DNA of 64,000 nt from contig NZ_CP030073.1 in NCBI RefSeq assembly GCF_003261055.1, positions 8,990,001 through 9,054,000 on the forward strand, given 5' to 3'. The notes under the pieces are model-generated. The model ran no database searches. It was not told the DNA's origin and was given only the letters and a program-made list of their open reading frames with translations. Of this stretch, positions 35,201 to 42,459 are shown piece after piece. The DNA is from Streptomyces cadmiisoli (GTDB lineage: Bacteria; Actinomycetota; Actinomycetes; Streptomycetales; Streptomycetaceae). The position numbers and the translations under genes are program-made. Every line of letters starts with the position of its first letter. The first letter of the stretch is position 1.

Positions 35201-35339
35201 TGAAGAAGTCGTGGAGGCCGTCGGCAAGTCGGCCCGTATCGGGTGGCGCTGCGAACGCCGGTGTCATCGGCGCGGCGGTCGCAAGGACCGCCAGCGCCGC
35301 ACTTGAGGCCAAGAGCCTTGCGGCCCGTGGTCTGTGCAT
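26259..35339 (-). CDS. Giant secreted RHS/YD polymorphic toxin with HINT and deaminase-like tip
   Basis: This intact frame encodes 3026 residues. A Sec signal peptide spans about 1-31 (ends PAFAA). DNRLRE-type modules lie near 315-425 and 770-930. Golvesin-like beta modules lie near 455-575 and 1995-2120. An RHS leader occupies about 1120-1260, with YD repeats to about 2540. The RHS core is FNSSRWDGASGTYDMGFRNY then DPGLNRFLTRD. A membrane-prone segment, GLVPVVGEVADVANG, follows. A HINT/intein-like self-processing domain runs from CKVNSFLPGTKV (Cys2729) to VLVHNC (about 2876). The last 150 residues form the toxin tip, with HAEES (His2963) and NVCSDICAP (Cys2990, Cys2994), the zinc-site layout of nucleic-acid deaminases. 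GAAGGGA precedes the ATG. It probably acts in contact or short-range competition. No immunity gene follows on the same strand. Confidence 0.95.
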   Translation of the reverse strand: MHRPRAARLLASSAALAVLATAAPMTPAFAAPPDTGRLADGLHDFFTDDSTEPADPPKLPDTDVAASDKLAKAKNAPKAKRVKELTDRRTPYSRHWRMSDGRVQSEVSAVPTSYETGKGEDAEWKPIDTAVTDTGRKGFEKANTTNLARTYFGSRPGELVRFELDEGHWVAIGLKNAGASKLIPAVDRNKITYKDALGQGIDLSYTVGNGGVKEDIVLNERPKGTPSYEFTLTTDGLTAKSEKDGTISLYGENSPAGTPALVIPAPFMTDAKKDASSAYGTVGTDAVRQVLSGKDGSYGVSLKPDAKWLASPERQYPVTVDPTVTIAPTPSQSADAMISSDDPNANYGDLWRLSVGNTSTGTSRALLRFGLSGIPVGTQVDAAELKLYYDQTHTTGATEVQLEAHRATTAWTEAGATWNNAGGITGELSGTSVLVDDGDSGTTAAQGAWPTSGNTAYTQYAIGQDYRYNKDTTAGDTYTWRPNLPEDGEYQVDVHHVPAFDRATNAPYTVTYDGGTKTYQVNQQAGTEGVWKPLGKHAFKAGTTGQVVLGDGPASASTIVLADAVRFTKGGVVTKQPQQVNTWHSFPVTKTVQQWLDGTYENHGFVVKAADESASAPKGGPRYEAAEYAYKGEAANYPKLVLTWGNQGVDVNPPKVIHSTGAELSWPAYTDPSTSQGDDIVEYQVHRSVFQHFKPSSQTLVSPVAKDTRAYTDTSARPTPADSAEEFGDAYYYMVAVKTRDGQILPSTTELVRLPKAGRTTVVLQSGQSDTTLSATESATGHDTLNDAGVAHPWLSVGNNSATYGNTRAVLKFPSVSEIPSNARVLEAQLNMWGFQTTTDSSGAIYEAHGLTRDFDEATASWTKANSTTSWTTAGGDMDAAVSDTVGTVTNDPARQWWSVTSLAQGWISNPSSNHGLAVKLRDESTGGPRERTLFLSSEAEEPQLRPQLVVTYLTKSTEATYHAPYTPSRMIPGDEYTADVTLTNTTTSAWAAGDYALSYTWSLPDGTDATTGGNQLETALPEEVLPGDSVTVPAKLKAPINSDSGNKRLDYVLKWDLKNTATGTWLSAGEGIAPLAQNVRTEDPTSNQLGLEKFYSYAGKNTGAGSSLMTNLYAGNSVWQYNAFSNPGRGITTFARFAYNSQDTSDTVLGHGWSAQAAMPLRLGAALDFHPNPHPTEVTLPDGDGTAHVFRKQEDGTWLAPAGVHYLLRQGTGVDCTPDKDGDPRAWSLTRPDRTQFFFDCDGYLTSIVDKNGNTQTYTYAERKSNNKPVKFLTYIEDPAARQSLTVEYYTKADTNSPKIIDHVKSMTDISGRKLTFEYSDKGLLTTFTDGAGSAQPKVFRFTYDMEQGNKNAKLVKVTDPRGNSTSLDYYYPSEGDDPKFHWNTQTLTDRLGGTTQYAYTDPDGTSGSVIDTKVTDAENHATRYLLDGYGRATAMTNAKSETTKTAWDTDNNVTRLEEANGAVTTWKYDPNTGYPLEMKDAEANKNDTAAQTLTYSYGLDGHIADLFEKKSPEGRTYRFGYDTKGNLTSVTDPKGVATATEGDYTSRTEYDAYGQVIKETDANGHATQYSEFQPAGYPKTITDAAGHPSTFAYDARGNVTKVTNAQDAEVSQTYDTFGRPLEKREPKDQRAGEFLVTPAPVYDANDNITKAIAPNGSETTAVFDKADQRVETVKPSDEPTGPVRKSTSVYDKVGNLVSATGAQGNLTATEGDFTATTAYDPIYQAVEMVDAEGNKASVEYDNVGNVVKVVDARKNATPDTGDYTSRYEYDLNHRVKRTIDALEWATSVRYDKDGLQIAQTDAEGNESLATYDERGALVESKVPVKEDGSGTITYRTTQYEYDQVGNRTKTITPRGVATGGDATDFLSETVYDELNRVKEERSPYDKDDTTYSSPDSVFYSYDSVGNLESVSAPPSDGQSVRNITEYTYFDNGWTRTAKDPWDITTAYEYNKLGQQTKNTLTSAGGSQQRTLTWDYYPSGNKKARSDDGVPVGNQVVLVDSSDFNNTATQGSWARTQAEQQYGYDTYSHPAGTGSASLSWQLNIPQNGTYEVLVRYPKMTGAASDAKFKVDHDGGSTTRTVDQTANTGTWVTLGSYAFVEDGPQKVTLTDQANGTVLADAVKLVRSNSGETDNEKKDFTYSYNANGNMTEVHDLSPAAKIDTYKISYDGLNHITRVEEFAGTEVKNTTALTYDENGNPVTSTHDLTWTKIEYDERDMVKKVTNADAPTAGDQQITSMTYTGRGQLLKQTKPNGNTLDMRYYPDGSVEQSVEETSGGAVVAQHDLEYSPNGHRSKDVLKLMNADDNTAYIDNTYAFDYDPQDRVTKVTKSGDDASTESYRYDRNSNIVEQTLDGTTTTQRYDRNRLLSASSGGVTSTYNYDPLGRLDTVSTGGQTVEKHYYDGFDREAKVRQGVGATAVVTSYAYDPFDRTVSQTTSGDQGETTAFTYLAMDKTLLRETVDGKADKDYQYIAGGQRATQIKHKDDGAKEISQYVTSPRGDVEAITKEDGKTRSTYGYTAYGSDDQSQMTGADKPASGTEGKSDYNSFRFNSSRWDGASGTYDMGFRNYDPGLNRFLTRDSYSGALADMSLATDPFTGNRYAFAGGNPISFVEIDGHLFGLSLSDIGHAALDVVGLVPVVGEVADVANGIWYAAEGNYVDAALSLSSAIPLAGYAATAVKAGRYVEKGVNAVDSANDVRKTADNAGDAANAGKVDAPTTKSPDSPQAPACKVNSFLPGTKVVLADGATRDIEKLKVGDLVVATDPETGDTRARAVTETREHEGVKDLVTLTVDTAGKGKALKLTSTAAHLYWLPDFGKWVQATDLKSGMWLQTSAGTWVQITAVDTAHHSAKVHNLSVEGVHTYYVGTGSTSVLVHNCGYKDEAVRAQQRAQELANQLHFIKEKNVTVAVIGVRKKGTTDIIEKVGMSSGQQEKLLKLSDGEEFVPGQLVPGRSTKQGNPAFEHAEESVFRWLEANPDYEVLYGGTSKNVCSDICAPLVERTMELGGEVFAGADDKTDFRTFWRLRR

Positions 35340-35637
35340 CGGTTTCCCTTCGAAGGAACCAAATACCGGCTGCCGGACGACAGTCGGCAGCCGAGAGTCC
35401 TAACACCGGGCGCCCTGTCCATGTCAATCGCGCGGACCATTTGCACAACTCACCTCAAACACACGTCTGTTTGTGTCTGAGCTGCTGCTTCACTCTTCCG
35501 TGCGGGATCTTCCCGCAAAGCTGGGCAATGAGATCAGGCCAACCATGGGCGCCAGGTCAAGATCCCTTGACAGCGGTCACTCCACACCTTTTGGATCGGG
35601 CGGGGCCCGTCCGGGCCTGCTGGTGAGGGGAGTTCGG

Positions 35638-36225
35638 GTGAACAGCGAGACACGCGAGGCGGAGCCCATCACGTCCGCCGTCGAGCATGCGAGGGCGGAC
35701 GCAGGCACTCCGGGGGCGACCGAGACGGTCGGCGCCGAGGCCGGGAACGGCGCAGACTGCGGGACTCCCCAGACCGGCACCGAGGACGGCGGCCACAAGG
35801 CCCATTCCGACCGCCCTGTGCTGATCGCGGCCATCAGCGTCCTCGTGCTGTGCCTCGGCTTCGTGCTGTTCGGTGTGGTGCGCGGCACCGGCGACGAGGA
35901 CAAGGCCGAGCCCGAGGTCCCTACCGCGCGGGTGACGTACGAGGTGACCGGCGAGGGGACTGCCAACCTCAGCTACCAGGGGGCAAGCGAGCAGGGTACG
36001 GCGGTGTCCGTCTCCGGCGCCCGACTGCCCTGGAAGAAGACGGTCGAGGTCCCTCTCGGACAGAACCCCGTCATCAGCATCACCCTGGGCGAGCAGGGCG
36101 GCCAGGCCCGCTGCGCGGTCGCCGTGCGCGCGCAGCACGTGCAGAGCGCCACGGCCAGCGGTGAGTTCGGCCGGGCGACCTGCTCCGCGTCCCTGCCGGC
36201 GCCGGCACCCGAGGCGTCCAACTGA
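35638..36225 (+). CDS. MmpS-like membrane-anchored protein
   Basis: This 195-residue protein has a 60-residue acidic cytoplasmic N-terminus and one membrane helix (VLIAAISVLVLCLGFVLFGV, residues 61-80). The outer beta-rich domain resembles mycobacterial MmpS accessory proteins: VTYEVTGEGTANLSYQGASE, LPWKKTVEVPLGQNPVISIT, and two cysteines (QARCAVAV, RATCSASL). MmpS proteins assist MmpL-type export, but no MmpL gene is in view here. The GTG at 35638 has GGGGAG upstream. It is divergent from the giant RHS gene, about 300 bases away, so the two could share a control region. Whether it helps export or anchor the RHS protein is speculative. Confidence 0.78.
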   Translation: MNSETREAEPITSAVEHARADAGTPGATETVGAEAGNGADCGTPQTGTEDGGHKAHSDRPVLIAAISVLVLCLGFVLFGVVRGTGDEDKAEPEVPTARVTYEVTGEGTANLSYQGASEQGTAVSVSGARLPWKKTVEVPLGQNPVISITLGEQGGQARCAVAVRAQHVQSATASGEFGRATCSASLPAPAPEASN

Positions 36226-36758
36226 TTCGCGGGCGCGGACACCTGCGGCTTCCGCGATCGCGGATGCGGCACAGTCAGCCGCCCAGGGGAAGGAAGGGCA
36301 CGTCGTAGACCTACGACGCCAACGGCCAAAGGGAAACGGCCGCTGGATGAAGGTCGCCTCCGGCCGGCACGCCCTCGAGCGGCACCCGAATGAGGCCTAC
36401 ATTCCGTCCGGGGCCCGACTGTTGATCGAGCAGATCGACGCGACCGAGATACGTCGAGGGGATGTCGTACTCATCGATACGACGCGCCCAGGGATCGCTT
36501 CGTCCCGCCGCACCGCGGCCCGGGGCTTGAGCGCGTGGTCCCAACTGAGGAAACCCGTTCGCACGATCGGGCACCACACCCCGGCCAGCCGTGCACGCTG
36601 CTGCCCAACAGCCACGCCTGCGGTTCGCACCGCCGGGCAGTTCGGCGCAATTGCTGCACAGGTGCGCGTATCCGGTTGAGATCAAGGGCTTGAGGCTTCC
36701 CATTGATGTTGGTCACCTGGAGATCGGGACGTGAGGTTCCAGAGGAAGTAGTGCCGGG
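36226..36758. other. Relic region, possible S26-type peptidase scrap
   Basis: A plus-strand frame at 36347-36679 begins MKVASGRHALERHPNEAYIP and continues LIEQIDATEIRRGDVVLIDT. It loosely resembles the N-terminus of S24/S26 signal-peptidase-like proteins (GD and RGDVV patterns), but the usual Ser-Met-x-Pro is not intact and the rest is not coherent. I treat it as a decayed fragment of uncertain origin. Confidence 0.3.
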
Positions 36759-36907
36759 TGGGAAGCAAGAGCAACCGCAGCAGGCGGTATACGGCGGAGT
36801 TCAAGCGGGATGTGGTCGCGCTGGTCCGGTCCTCCTGGAAGACGGTCACCGAGGTGGCCCGGGAGATCGGGATCTGCGCCGACGGCACCGTCCCGACACG
36901 ATCGTGA
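36759..36907 (+). pseudogene. IS3-family OrfA N-terminal relic
   Basis: A GTG at 36759 starts GSKSNRSRRYTAEFKRDVVA then LVRSSWKTVTEVAREIG. This is the helix-turn-helix start of IS3-family OrfA (YTAEFKRDAVAL pattern). The frame diverges after about 42 residues and stops. No OrfB is present. Confidence 0.75.
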
Positions 36908-37039
36908 ACGACGGACCACACCCCGTCGTCGTGCGGCGGACGGCCCACAGCATTCACTCCAACGTGGGTTCGGCGTCGAAGGGTTGCCCTGGGTTGAACG
37001 GAGCCGAAGACGCGTCGCCTGTGCCTGCGGGCTGTTCGG

Positions 37040-37546
37040 TCACCTCGCCTTGATTCCCTCACGCCCTGCGAGGGCCCGTGTCAATCCTCCGGAGTTGCCC
37101 CCGAGCAGCGCAGCACGGACCAGAGGAACATCCACGGCAGGGATGGCGAGCTCCCAATAGCGATCAGCGGCTTGTACGGACAGAAGACAGCGCAGTCCCT
37201 TGTCGAGTGCCTGACTTCCAGGGCCGGAAACCGGACCTGCCCCATGGACGTGGAACGGAGGAACCAAGGCAACGCCTTCACCGGACCGGCCGAAGAATCG
37301 AAACGGCAGCCATGCCACTGGAGACGCTGCGGCGAGATCAAGAATGAGGAATCCTTGCCGGAAACGATTGTTGTCACGGACGAACGCGGAGACCTCCAGC
37401 ACCTCTCCCGCGTTCAACGCTGCAACGTCCGCCGCTGCACGAGGTCCAGTGCTTGCTGTCAACTGCTCGACGACGCGACTCGGATGCCGCAGCAGATCCG
37501 TGAAGGAATGCGTTCCCGCAGCTCGTCGCACCTTTCGCCCCACCAT
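37040..37546 (-). CDS. Hypothetical protein, 168 residues
   Basis: The ATG at 37546 (or the GTG directly after it) follows a GGGGGG ribosome binding site. The sequence is coherent and not arginine-rich: THSFTDLLRHPSRVVEQLTA, EVLEVSAFVRDNNRFRQGFL and PVAWLPFRFFGRSGEGVALV. It looks like a small beta-barrel or PH-like domain protein. There is no signal peptide or strong membrane helix. I do not recognise the family. It is flanked by an IS3 relic and a collapsed RHS gene, so it may be a surviving passenger. Confidence 0.6.
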   Translation of the reverse strand: MVGRKVRRAAGTHSFTDLLRHPSRVVEQLTASTGPRAAADVAALNAGEVLEVSAFVRDNNRFRQGFLILDLAAASPVAWLPFRFFGRSGEGVALVPPFHVHGAGPVSGPGSQALDKGLRCLLSVQAADRYWELAIPAVDVPLVRAALLGGNSGGLTRALAGREGIKAR

Positions 37547-37689
37547 TACCCCCCTGCATGGGCCCGCTGCCACGTGCACATTACCGCCGTGTGCTCGGGG
37601 GTGAGCTCGGATGCGGATGATCAGGCCGGCGCGGATGAAGTCCCGCCTGGTGCCGTTGCGGCGATCGGACCGGCCGGCACGATGAGTTG

Positions 37690-38601
37690 CGACATCGACG
37701 CCATTGTCAAGGCGTGGATCGCACGGCCTGCTGATCCGTGGCGTCGACGAAACCGAGTCCTACACCTGGCGCCGCTTCCGGTCTGCCAACTACGTCTCCG
37801 TTGACGGCTCGACCGAACCGCACCTGAAGATCACCTACAAGTACTACCCCGAAGTGCCGAGCGCGCCCTCCCTGTCGCCGCCCACCGGCACCAACGTAGT
37901 CACCTCGCGTACACCGGCGCTGTCAATGACGGCGAACGACGCCGAGCTGCAGCGCGTGCGCGTCTGGTGCGCCATTGAGCCGGACCCGGCGTACAGCGAC
38001 ACCAGGTACACGCTCACCTCGGACACCCCGACGTCGACGCCATGGAGGCCGCGGCCCTCGCTGTGCCCGAGGTGTCGCAGCTGCCCGACGGTAAGTGCGG
38101 CCCTGTAGGTACGACGGCATCGATTACTCGCCTGCCTGGAGCTCCTGGAAGGGTTTCACGGGCGACACTCCAAGGCCCCCGTGCCCGAGGTGCCCACCGA
38201 CTTGGCGACCGGCGCCTTCCAGACCACGATCCCGCTGCTCACTGGCGGCAGGCGTCCAGGACGGCGACCGGGCTGCTTCAAGGGTGTCACGGACTGCTGA
38301 CCGACGGCGTCACCTACCGCTGGAAGATGCGGGCGCGGGGTACCTGAAGACCTTCATGGAGCGGCACATGCTCCGTTCCAAGCGGAACACGAGCAACGCG
38401 TTCATCGGTAACATCATCTTCGACGACTGGAAGAACGACGGGAAGGTCGACCACGCTTCGATCATCACCAAGATCAGCAATGGGAAGATCTACGTGTCCC
38501 AGCACAACAAGAACTACAAGTACCGGAGCCTTGCCGCGCAGAGGAGCGCCGAGCCGAAGATGAACATCTGGATCTACCGACCCAAGCTGGAGTGGTACTG
38601 A
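37690..38601 (+). pseudogene. Collapsed RHS gene keeping an amidase-like toxin tip
   Basis: The 5' part, in two frames, reads IVKAWIARPAD then LLIRGVDETESYTWRRFRSA and NYVSVDGSTEPHLKITYKYY. This is the end of a DNRLRE module and linker of an RHS protein. After frameshifted pieces (TDGVTYRWKMRARG), the last 85 residues are coherent: MLRSKRNTSNAFIGNIIFDD, WKNDGKVDHASIITKISNGK and IYVSQHN, ending WIYRPKLEWY. This matches the C-terminal part of the putative amidase (Amidase_6) domain, whose histidine lies in DHASI. The YD-repeat core and HINT region are missing, so the gene has collapsed by deletion. The tip's stop overlaps the start of a small membrane-protein gene. Confidence 0.7.
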
Positions 38602-38900
38602 TGCGGCCAGGGCCTGGGGTGTGGATCGTCGCCGCAGAGGCGCTCCTGACCCTTGTCGTGGCCCGGACCCTGTGGACCTGGCGAGATGACCCGTACGTCT
38701 ACCTCGCGGACGTCCCGTACATGAAGTGGTCCAGCATCGGACTCACGGTCTCGCTCCTGCTGAGCCTGGCCCTGGTCTCGCGTGAGCAGCTGCGGCCGCG
38801 ACGGCTCGGCTGGTCGCTGACGGCGGCCCGGGTGTGCCTGCTGCCGTGTGTCGCGTTGGCCTGGTATCCGGCGATGTCGCCGTATATCTCTCTGTGGTGA
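38601..38900 (+). CDS. Small membrane protein, candidate immunity protein
   Basis: This 99-residue protein has three hydrophobic segments (about residues 8-25, 44-62 and 73-92). Its ATG at 38601 overlaps the TGA of the amidase-like RHS tip (TGATG), so it is translationally coupled to the toxin end. In polymorphic toxin loci the gene directly behind the tip normally encodes the immunity protein, and membrane immunity proteins are common for cell-wall-targeting amidases. The sequence (MRPGPGVWIVAAEALLTLVV) matches no family I recognise. It appears intact although the toxin upstream has collapsed. Confidence 0.7.
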   Translation: MRPGPGVWIVAAEALLTLVVARTLWTWRDDPYVYLADVPYMKWSSIGLTVSLLLSLALVSREQLRPRRLGWSLTAARVCLLPCVALAWYPAMSPYISLW

Positions 38901-39997
38901 CAGGCGGGCATCACGCCTGATGCCGACAAGTAGCCGGCCTGGGGCCGGGTCCATGCTGCGGGCCCGGCCTTGCAGCGCCGGCCGCTTCCGTGTCCGGCCG
39001 CGCGGTGGTGGTGTGGCGGGGCCCGAGGAACTCGTCCTCGGGTGACCACCCGGATCCCTTGCCACATTCGCGGACCCGGACGGAAACGGCTGGGTCCTCC
39101 AGGAGAGCACGGAGCGGTTTCCCGGCCGCTGAAAGGGTGTCACCGCGAGCCGTGCTCGTCTGACGTAGCCGAAACGGGCCCTGGGCGTGGCGACGCGGGC
39201 CGAGATCAGACGGCAACGTCATTGGCATTTGTGGAAGCGGCAACGAGCACCAGAGTGTGGTGGCTGCCAGCGGCGATCTGGGTCAATGCGCCCCTGATCG
39301 CGGACAGCCGCTCCCGCCCGGTGTCCCTGCCGTCACGCCGGGACAACGGGCGGACTGCGTTGGCTGACGCCGCAGCGGATGCTCCCGCGCCATGTACGAC
39401 AGGCTGGTCTGCCCACCCGAGGTGTGAGCTGCCGCTTCTGCTACTTGTCAGCTGTTCGATTCACCGAAGAGCACCGCCGCCCTTCACCTTCGACGGGAAC
39501 GCGGCGCAGACCACGGCGGCGACCCACGGCGTTGTCCTGAGGCCGGTGGACCGCGTGGCGGTCGCACGGACGGTGGACTACTTCGTCTGTACGGGATTCC
39601 TGCCCGCCCCGTCCGGCGCCCCCCGCGACCCGGGGCAGACCTGGTGACCTTGGCGACGCCCTGGCGGCGCGCCACCTGATCCCCGAGGTTCGCTTGAGCC
39701 ATCGACTCGACCCGGCCCCGAAGGGGCGAGTCACCTCCGGCATCTCCATCGACAACTTCTCGCGTGCACAAATTGTTTGATGGGACATCAGCCTGCCAAC
39801 CACGTCATCCTGGTGTGGTTGGCAGCCCGACATCCCCGGGATCGTCTGCGACGAGACCGGCCCGACCGGCCTCGTCGGGCAGATTGGGCGACAGCGGACT
39901 CATGCCCAAGATCGGCCTTTGCGCCGTGGTCGGTCGATGCGCGCGCCGTCCCGCAATGGTCTGGGAACCAGGCTGGTCTCGGGGGTGGTCCTTGGAG
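38901..39997. other. Long relic region with a VOC-family tail
   Basis: No intact gene. On the plus strand, 39055-39133 reads LATFADPDGNGWVLQESTER then FPGR and a stop. This is the conserved C-terminal end of a VOC (glyoxalase-like) protein, cut off upstream. The rest has only incoherent frames. A frame ending at 39779 (LAARHLIPEVRLSHRLDPAP) could be another unassigned scrap. Confidence 0.5.
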
Positions 39998-40471
39998 CTA
40001 GGGGTGACGCAGTGCGATGCGCTCGTTGAGTGCGTAGGCGAGACCCTTGTATGTGTTCACTCCCGGGTATCCGTCGACCGGACCCTCGTAGGTGCCGTAG
40101 TGCCCCGCGTACCGCTGGAGACCCTTCCACGTCTCCACGTCCCCGGACCCGGTGTATGTGGGCGGGGTGTAGAACAGCAGGGAGTCCAGGCGCTTTTGAA
40201 CGCCCATCCAGGAGTTGTAGCCGAGCACTCCGTCGATGGGGCCGGTGTAGCCGCCCTGCGCGCCCAGGCACTGCACGAGCTTCCAGAAGTTCGGGCCCGG
40301 TATGCCGTCGTACTCCGTCGTGCTGGGGACCACCACACCTGGCGAGCACGGCCCGGCGGCCGCGGCGCGGGGCTCCGCCTGCCGCTCCGCGGAGTGGGCC
40401 GTCGCCGCGGTGCCGACCGCAACGACCGTTGCCAACGTGATCCCGAGGACTGTCTTTGCCAAGTGCCGCAC
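39998..40471 (-). CDS. Secreted peptidoglycan-binding-like protein
   Basis: This 157-residue protein has a signal peptide (VRHLAKTVLGITLATVVAVG, cleaved near TAHSA). Two tandem modules of about 50 residues resemble peptidoglycan-binding domain 1: YDGIPGPNFWKLVQCLGAQG then YTGPIDGVLGYNSWMGVQKR, and VETWKGLQRYAGHYGTYEGP then VDGYPGVNTYKGLAYAL. The GPxDGxxGxxTxxGLQ pattern is clear. It would be exported and bind the cell wall; no catalytic domain is attached. AAAGGAG lies seven bases before the GTG at 40471. The paired cysteines (GPCSPG, LVQCLG) may form a disulfide. It stands alone. Confidence 0.88.
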   Translation of the reverse strand: MRHLAKTVLGITLATVVAVGTAATAHSAERQAEPRAAAAGPCSPGVVVPSTTEYDGIPGPNFWKLVQCLGAQGGYTGPIDGVLGYNSWMGVQKRLDSLLFYTPPTYTGSGDVETWKGLQRYAGHYGTYEGPVDGYPGVNTYKGLAYALNERIALRHP

Positions 40472-40529
40472 GCGAACACTCCTTTGATTGAAAGCCAGTT
40501 GTACGTTTGGTCAAAGGAACCCTAGATCA

Positions 40530-40765
40530 ACATGCCGTCGCTGTGTAGGGCCTTGCGGGTCATGACGAGAGGCCGCGGATCCGTCCCCGACTTCGGCACG
40601 GTCGTGTTGTGGGATGTCGAGGAACTGGATCTGGTGCGAGCCCGCGATGGCCCACATGTGACGGATGTTCGTGATCATGACCGAGTAGCGCCGGCCGGTC
40701 TTCTTCTCGAAATCGGTCAGCTTCTTCGGCTGCCGCGCGGAGGGACGAGGTGGCAGCGCCCCCGA
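40530..40765 (-). pseudogene. C-terminal relic of an IS1380-like transposase
   Basis: The minus-strand frame reads PKKLTDFEKKTGRRYSVMIT then NIRHMWAIAGSHQIQFLD and HDRAEV. This matches the region around the last catalytic acidic residue of IS1380-like transposases (ITNI, then a short loop before a D/E). No start or N-terminal domain is present. Confidence 0.55.
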
Positions 40766-40909
40766 AACATGTAGGAGCATGGCTACGGCCTGCTACGGCT
40801 TGGAGCGTGAGGTACGGAATCGACACCGAGCAGGCCATTCACCTCCTCACCTCAGGCGTAGACTCCCGCACCTTGGCCCATGCCATCGGCCGCCAAGCCG
40901 CAGCCCAAG

Positions 40910-41303
40910 ATGTCGCCCCCCACCGAACTCCGCGCCTGGTTGACACTGCAGCACATCACCACGTGGCGAGCGGCGTACCACCCACGTGATCTAGAGATCG
41001 ACGACCTCATCGAATACGTCCGCGTCCGCAAGCACAGCCTCCTGCGCGCCCTCCTCAAGGACGGCGAGATTGCGATCGAAGTAGAGGGACGGCTGGCCCG
41101 GCCCTCTGTAGCGAAGTTGCGCTGGACGGATGTCGAGCCCACCAACGAGATCGAGGTAACCAACGGTCAAGGGGGATTCCCTGGCCCGAATATCCGAGGG
41201 AGACCACGCCGACGTGGTCGCGATCCTGAAGAGCGGTCTACCGATCTCTGTGACGCTCCAGGGCACCCCGCTGCTGAAATCGCGGGCGCGAGGACAGCGG
41301 TGA
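40910..41303 (+). pseudogene. Unassigned coding-like region with one frameshift
   Basis: The ATG at 40910 starts MSPPTELRAWLTLQHITTWR and continues LEIDDLIEYVRVRKHSLLRA and VAKLRWTDVEPTNEIEV. The next frame then gives DSLARISEGDHADVVAILKS and GLPISVTLQGTPLLKS, to a TGA at 41303. The composition is protein-like in both halves, so one indel near 41165 probably split a gene of about 130 residues. The family is unknown. Confidence 0.35.
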
Positions 41304-41583
41304 CGCTCCCCGGAGCGGTAGGGCGGCTCGGCAGTCGGAACAGGTCGGAAGCCCGGTGTCGATGACGAGTGCCACACGCAGGTCAAGGGCTGCGATGAGG
41401 ACATTGCTCCGTAGCCCACAGAACCCATCTTGAGAGCCGGCCCTCCGGGCCCTCCGAGCAGTGCCGCTCCGCCGACCTGATCGGCTGCCGTGTCATGGGT
41501 TTTCTCGTTACTCCACAACGCGGCCGATGAGTTTGTGGTTCCCGGCCGGTCCAAGCTCGTGACAGCTAGGAAAGGACACCGCC

Positions 41584-42189
41584 ATGTCGGAGCTTCTCGT
41601 CGACTTCATCACCTCCCTCGACGGCCACGCATCGGGAGAGGGATGGCCCGGGTTCTGGGGCCTTGAGGGCCCGGAGTACCTCGCATGGCTCGGCGAGCAG
41701 CCCGAGGCCACCTACCTGATGGGAGCGAACACCTACCGCCTGATGTCGGGCTTCGCCGCAGGCGAGGTACCGACTGGCCAAGACGAGTTCAGGCCCGAGG
41801 AAGAGGCGTCCGTCGACGAGCTCACGCAAGCTTCCAAGGCGGTGTTCTCCTCCTCGCTCGAGGAGCCACTGACGTGGGCCAACTCCACGCTCGTCCGCGA
41901 CGACGCCGTCGAGGCGGTCCGCGCCATGAAGTCGAGCGGCTCGGGGCTCCTCAGCACGATCGGCAGCCTCAGCCTGTGCCGGTCCCTGCTACGCGCCGGA
42001 CTCGTCGACCGCTTCCGGGTCGTGATGTTCCCGGTGATCACCGGGGCCACGGGCGAAGAACGCATCTACGACGGCTATCCGGACGTTGCCCTCGAGATGA
42101 TCGAGCACCGCACCTTCGACGGCCGTATCCAGCTGGTCGAGTACAAGCCCCGCGTGCTTGAGCACCCGCCGCTCGGCGCCCCTGCGTGA
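41584..42189 (+). CDS. Dihydrofolate reductase family (RibD C-terminal-like) protein
   Basis: This 201-residue protein is a RibD-C/DHFR-like reductase. It starts LLVDFITSLDGHASGEGWPG and has the family's TYLMGANTYRLM motif, followed by VRAMKSSGSGLLSTIGSLSL, LVDRFRVVMFPVITGATGEE and a C-terminal FDGRIQLVEYKPR strand. Such proteins bind NAD(P)H in a Rossmann-like groove; most actinobacterial stand-alone members have no assigned substrate. AGGAAAGG precedes the ATG at 41584. A hairpin follows the stop at 42202-42230. No folate or riboflavin genes are nearby. Confidence 0.9.
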   Translation: MSELLVDFITSLDGHASGEGWPGFWGLEGPEYLAWLGEQPEATYLMGANTYRLMSGFAAGEVPTGQDEFRPEEEASVDELTQASKAVFSSSLEEPLTWANSTLVRDDAVEAVRAMKSSGSGLLSTIGSLSLCRSLLRAGLVDRFRVVMFPVITGATGEERIYDGYPDVALEMIEHRTFDGRIQLVEYKPRVLEHPPLGAPA

Positions 42190-42201
42190 CGGTGCCCCGT
42201 C

Positions 42202-42230
42202 CGCCGGTCTGGACGGCCGCCAGACCGGCG
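42202..42230 (+). terminator. Hairpin terminator behind the RibD-C gene
   Basis: CGCCGGTCTGG (42202-42212) pairs perfectly with CCAGACCGGCG (42220-42230), loop ACGGCCG. It starts 13 bases after the stop codon. Confidence 0.65.
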
Positions 42231-42459
42231 CCGGCGGACGCGGAGCAGGACCCAATAGGGGACGAACGGCCGACGTCACAGGATGCCGTCGACCGGGTGT
42301 GCGGGGGTCTGGTTCGTTGATGAGGTGTGCGTTGCGGTGCGCCCTTCGGACAGCGCGCCGAGGAACAGGCCGGACAGGAAGAGGGGTATGCCGGAGAACT
42401 CCTACCGGGCGGGGCGGGAGACGCCGGAAACGTAGGCGGTGATGCCGCGCCGTTGGATA

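Noticed and set aside
35340..35637. Biosynthetic or secretion-system genes (type VI or VII) beside the RHS toxin
   Set aside because: The toxin has its own Sec signal peptide, and no secretion-system component is encoded nearby.
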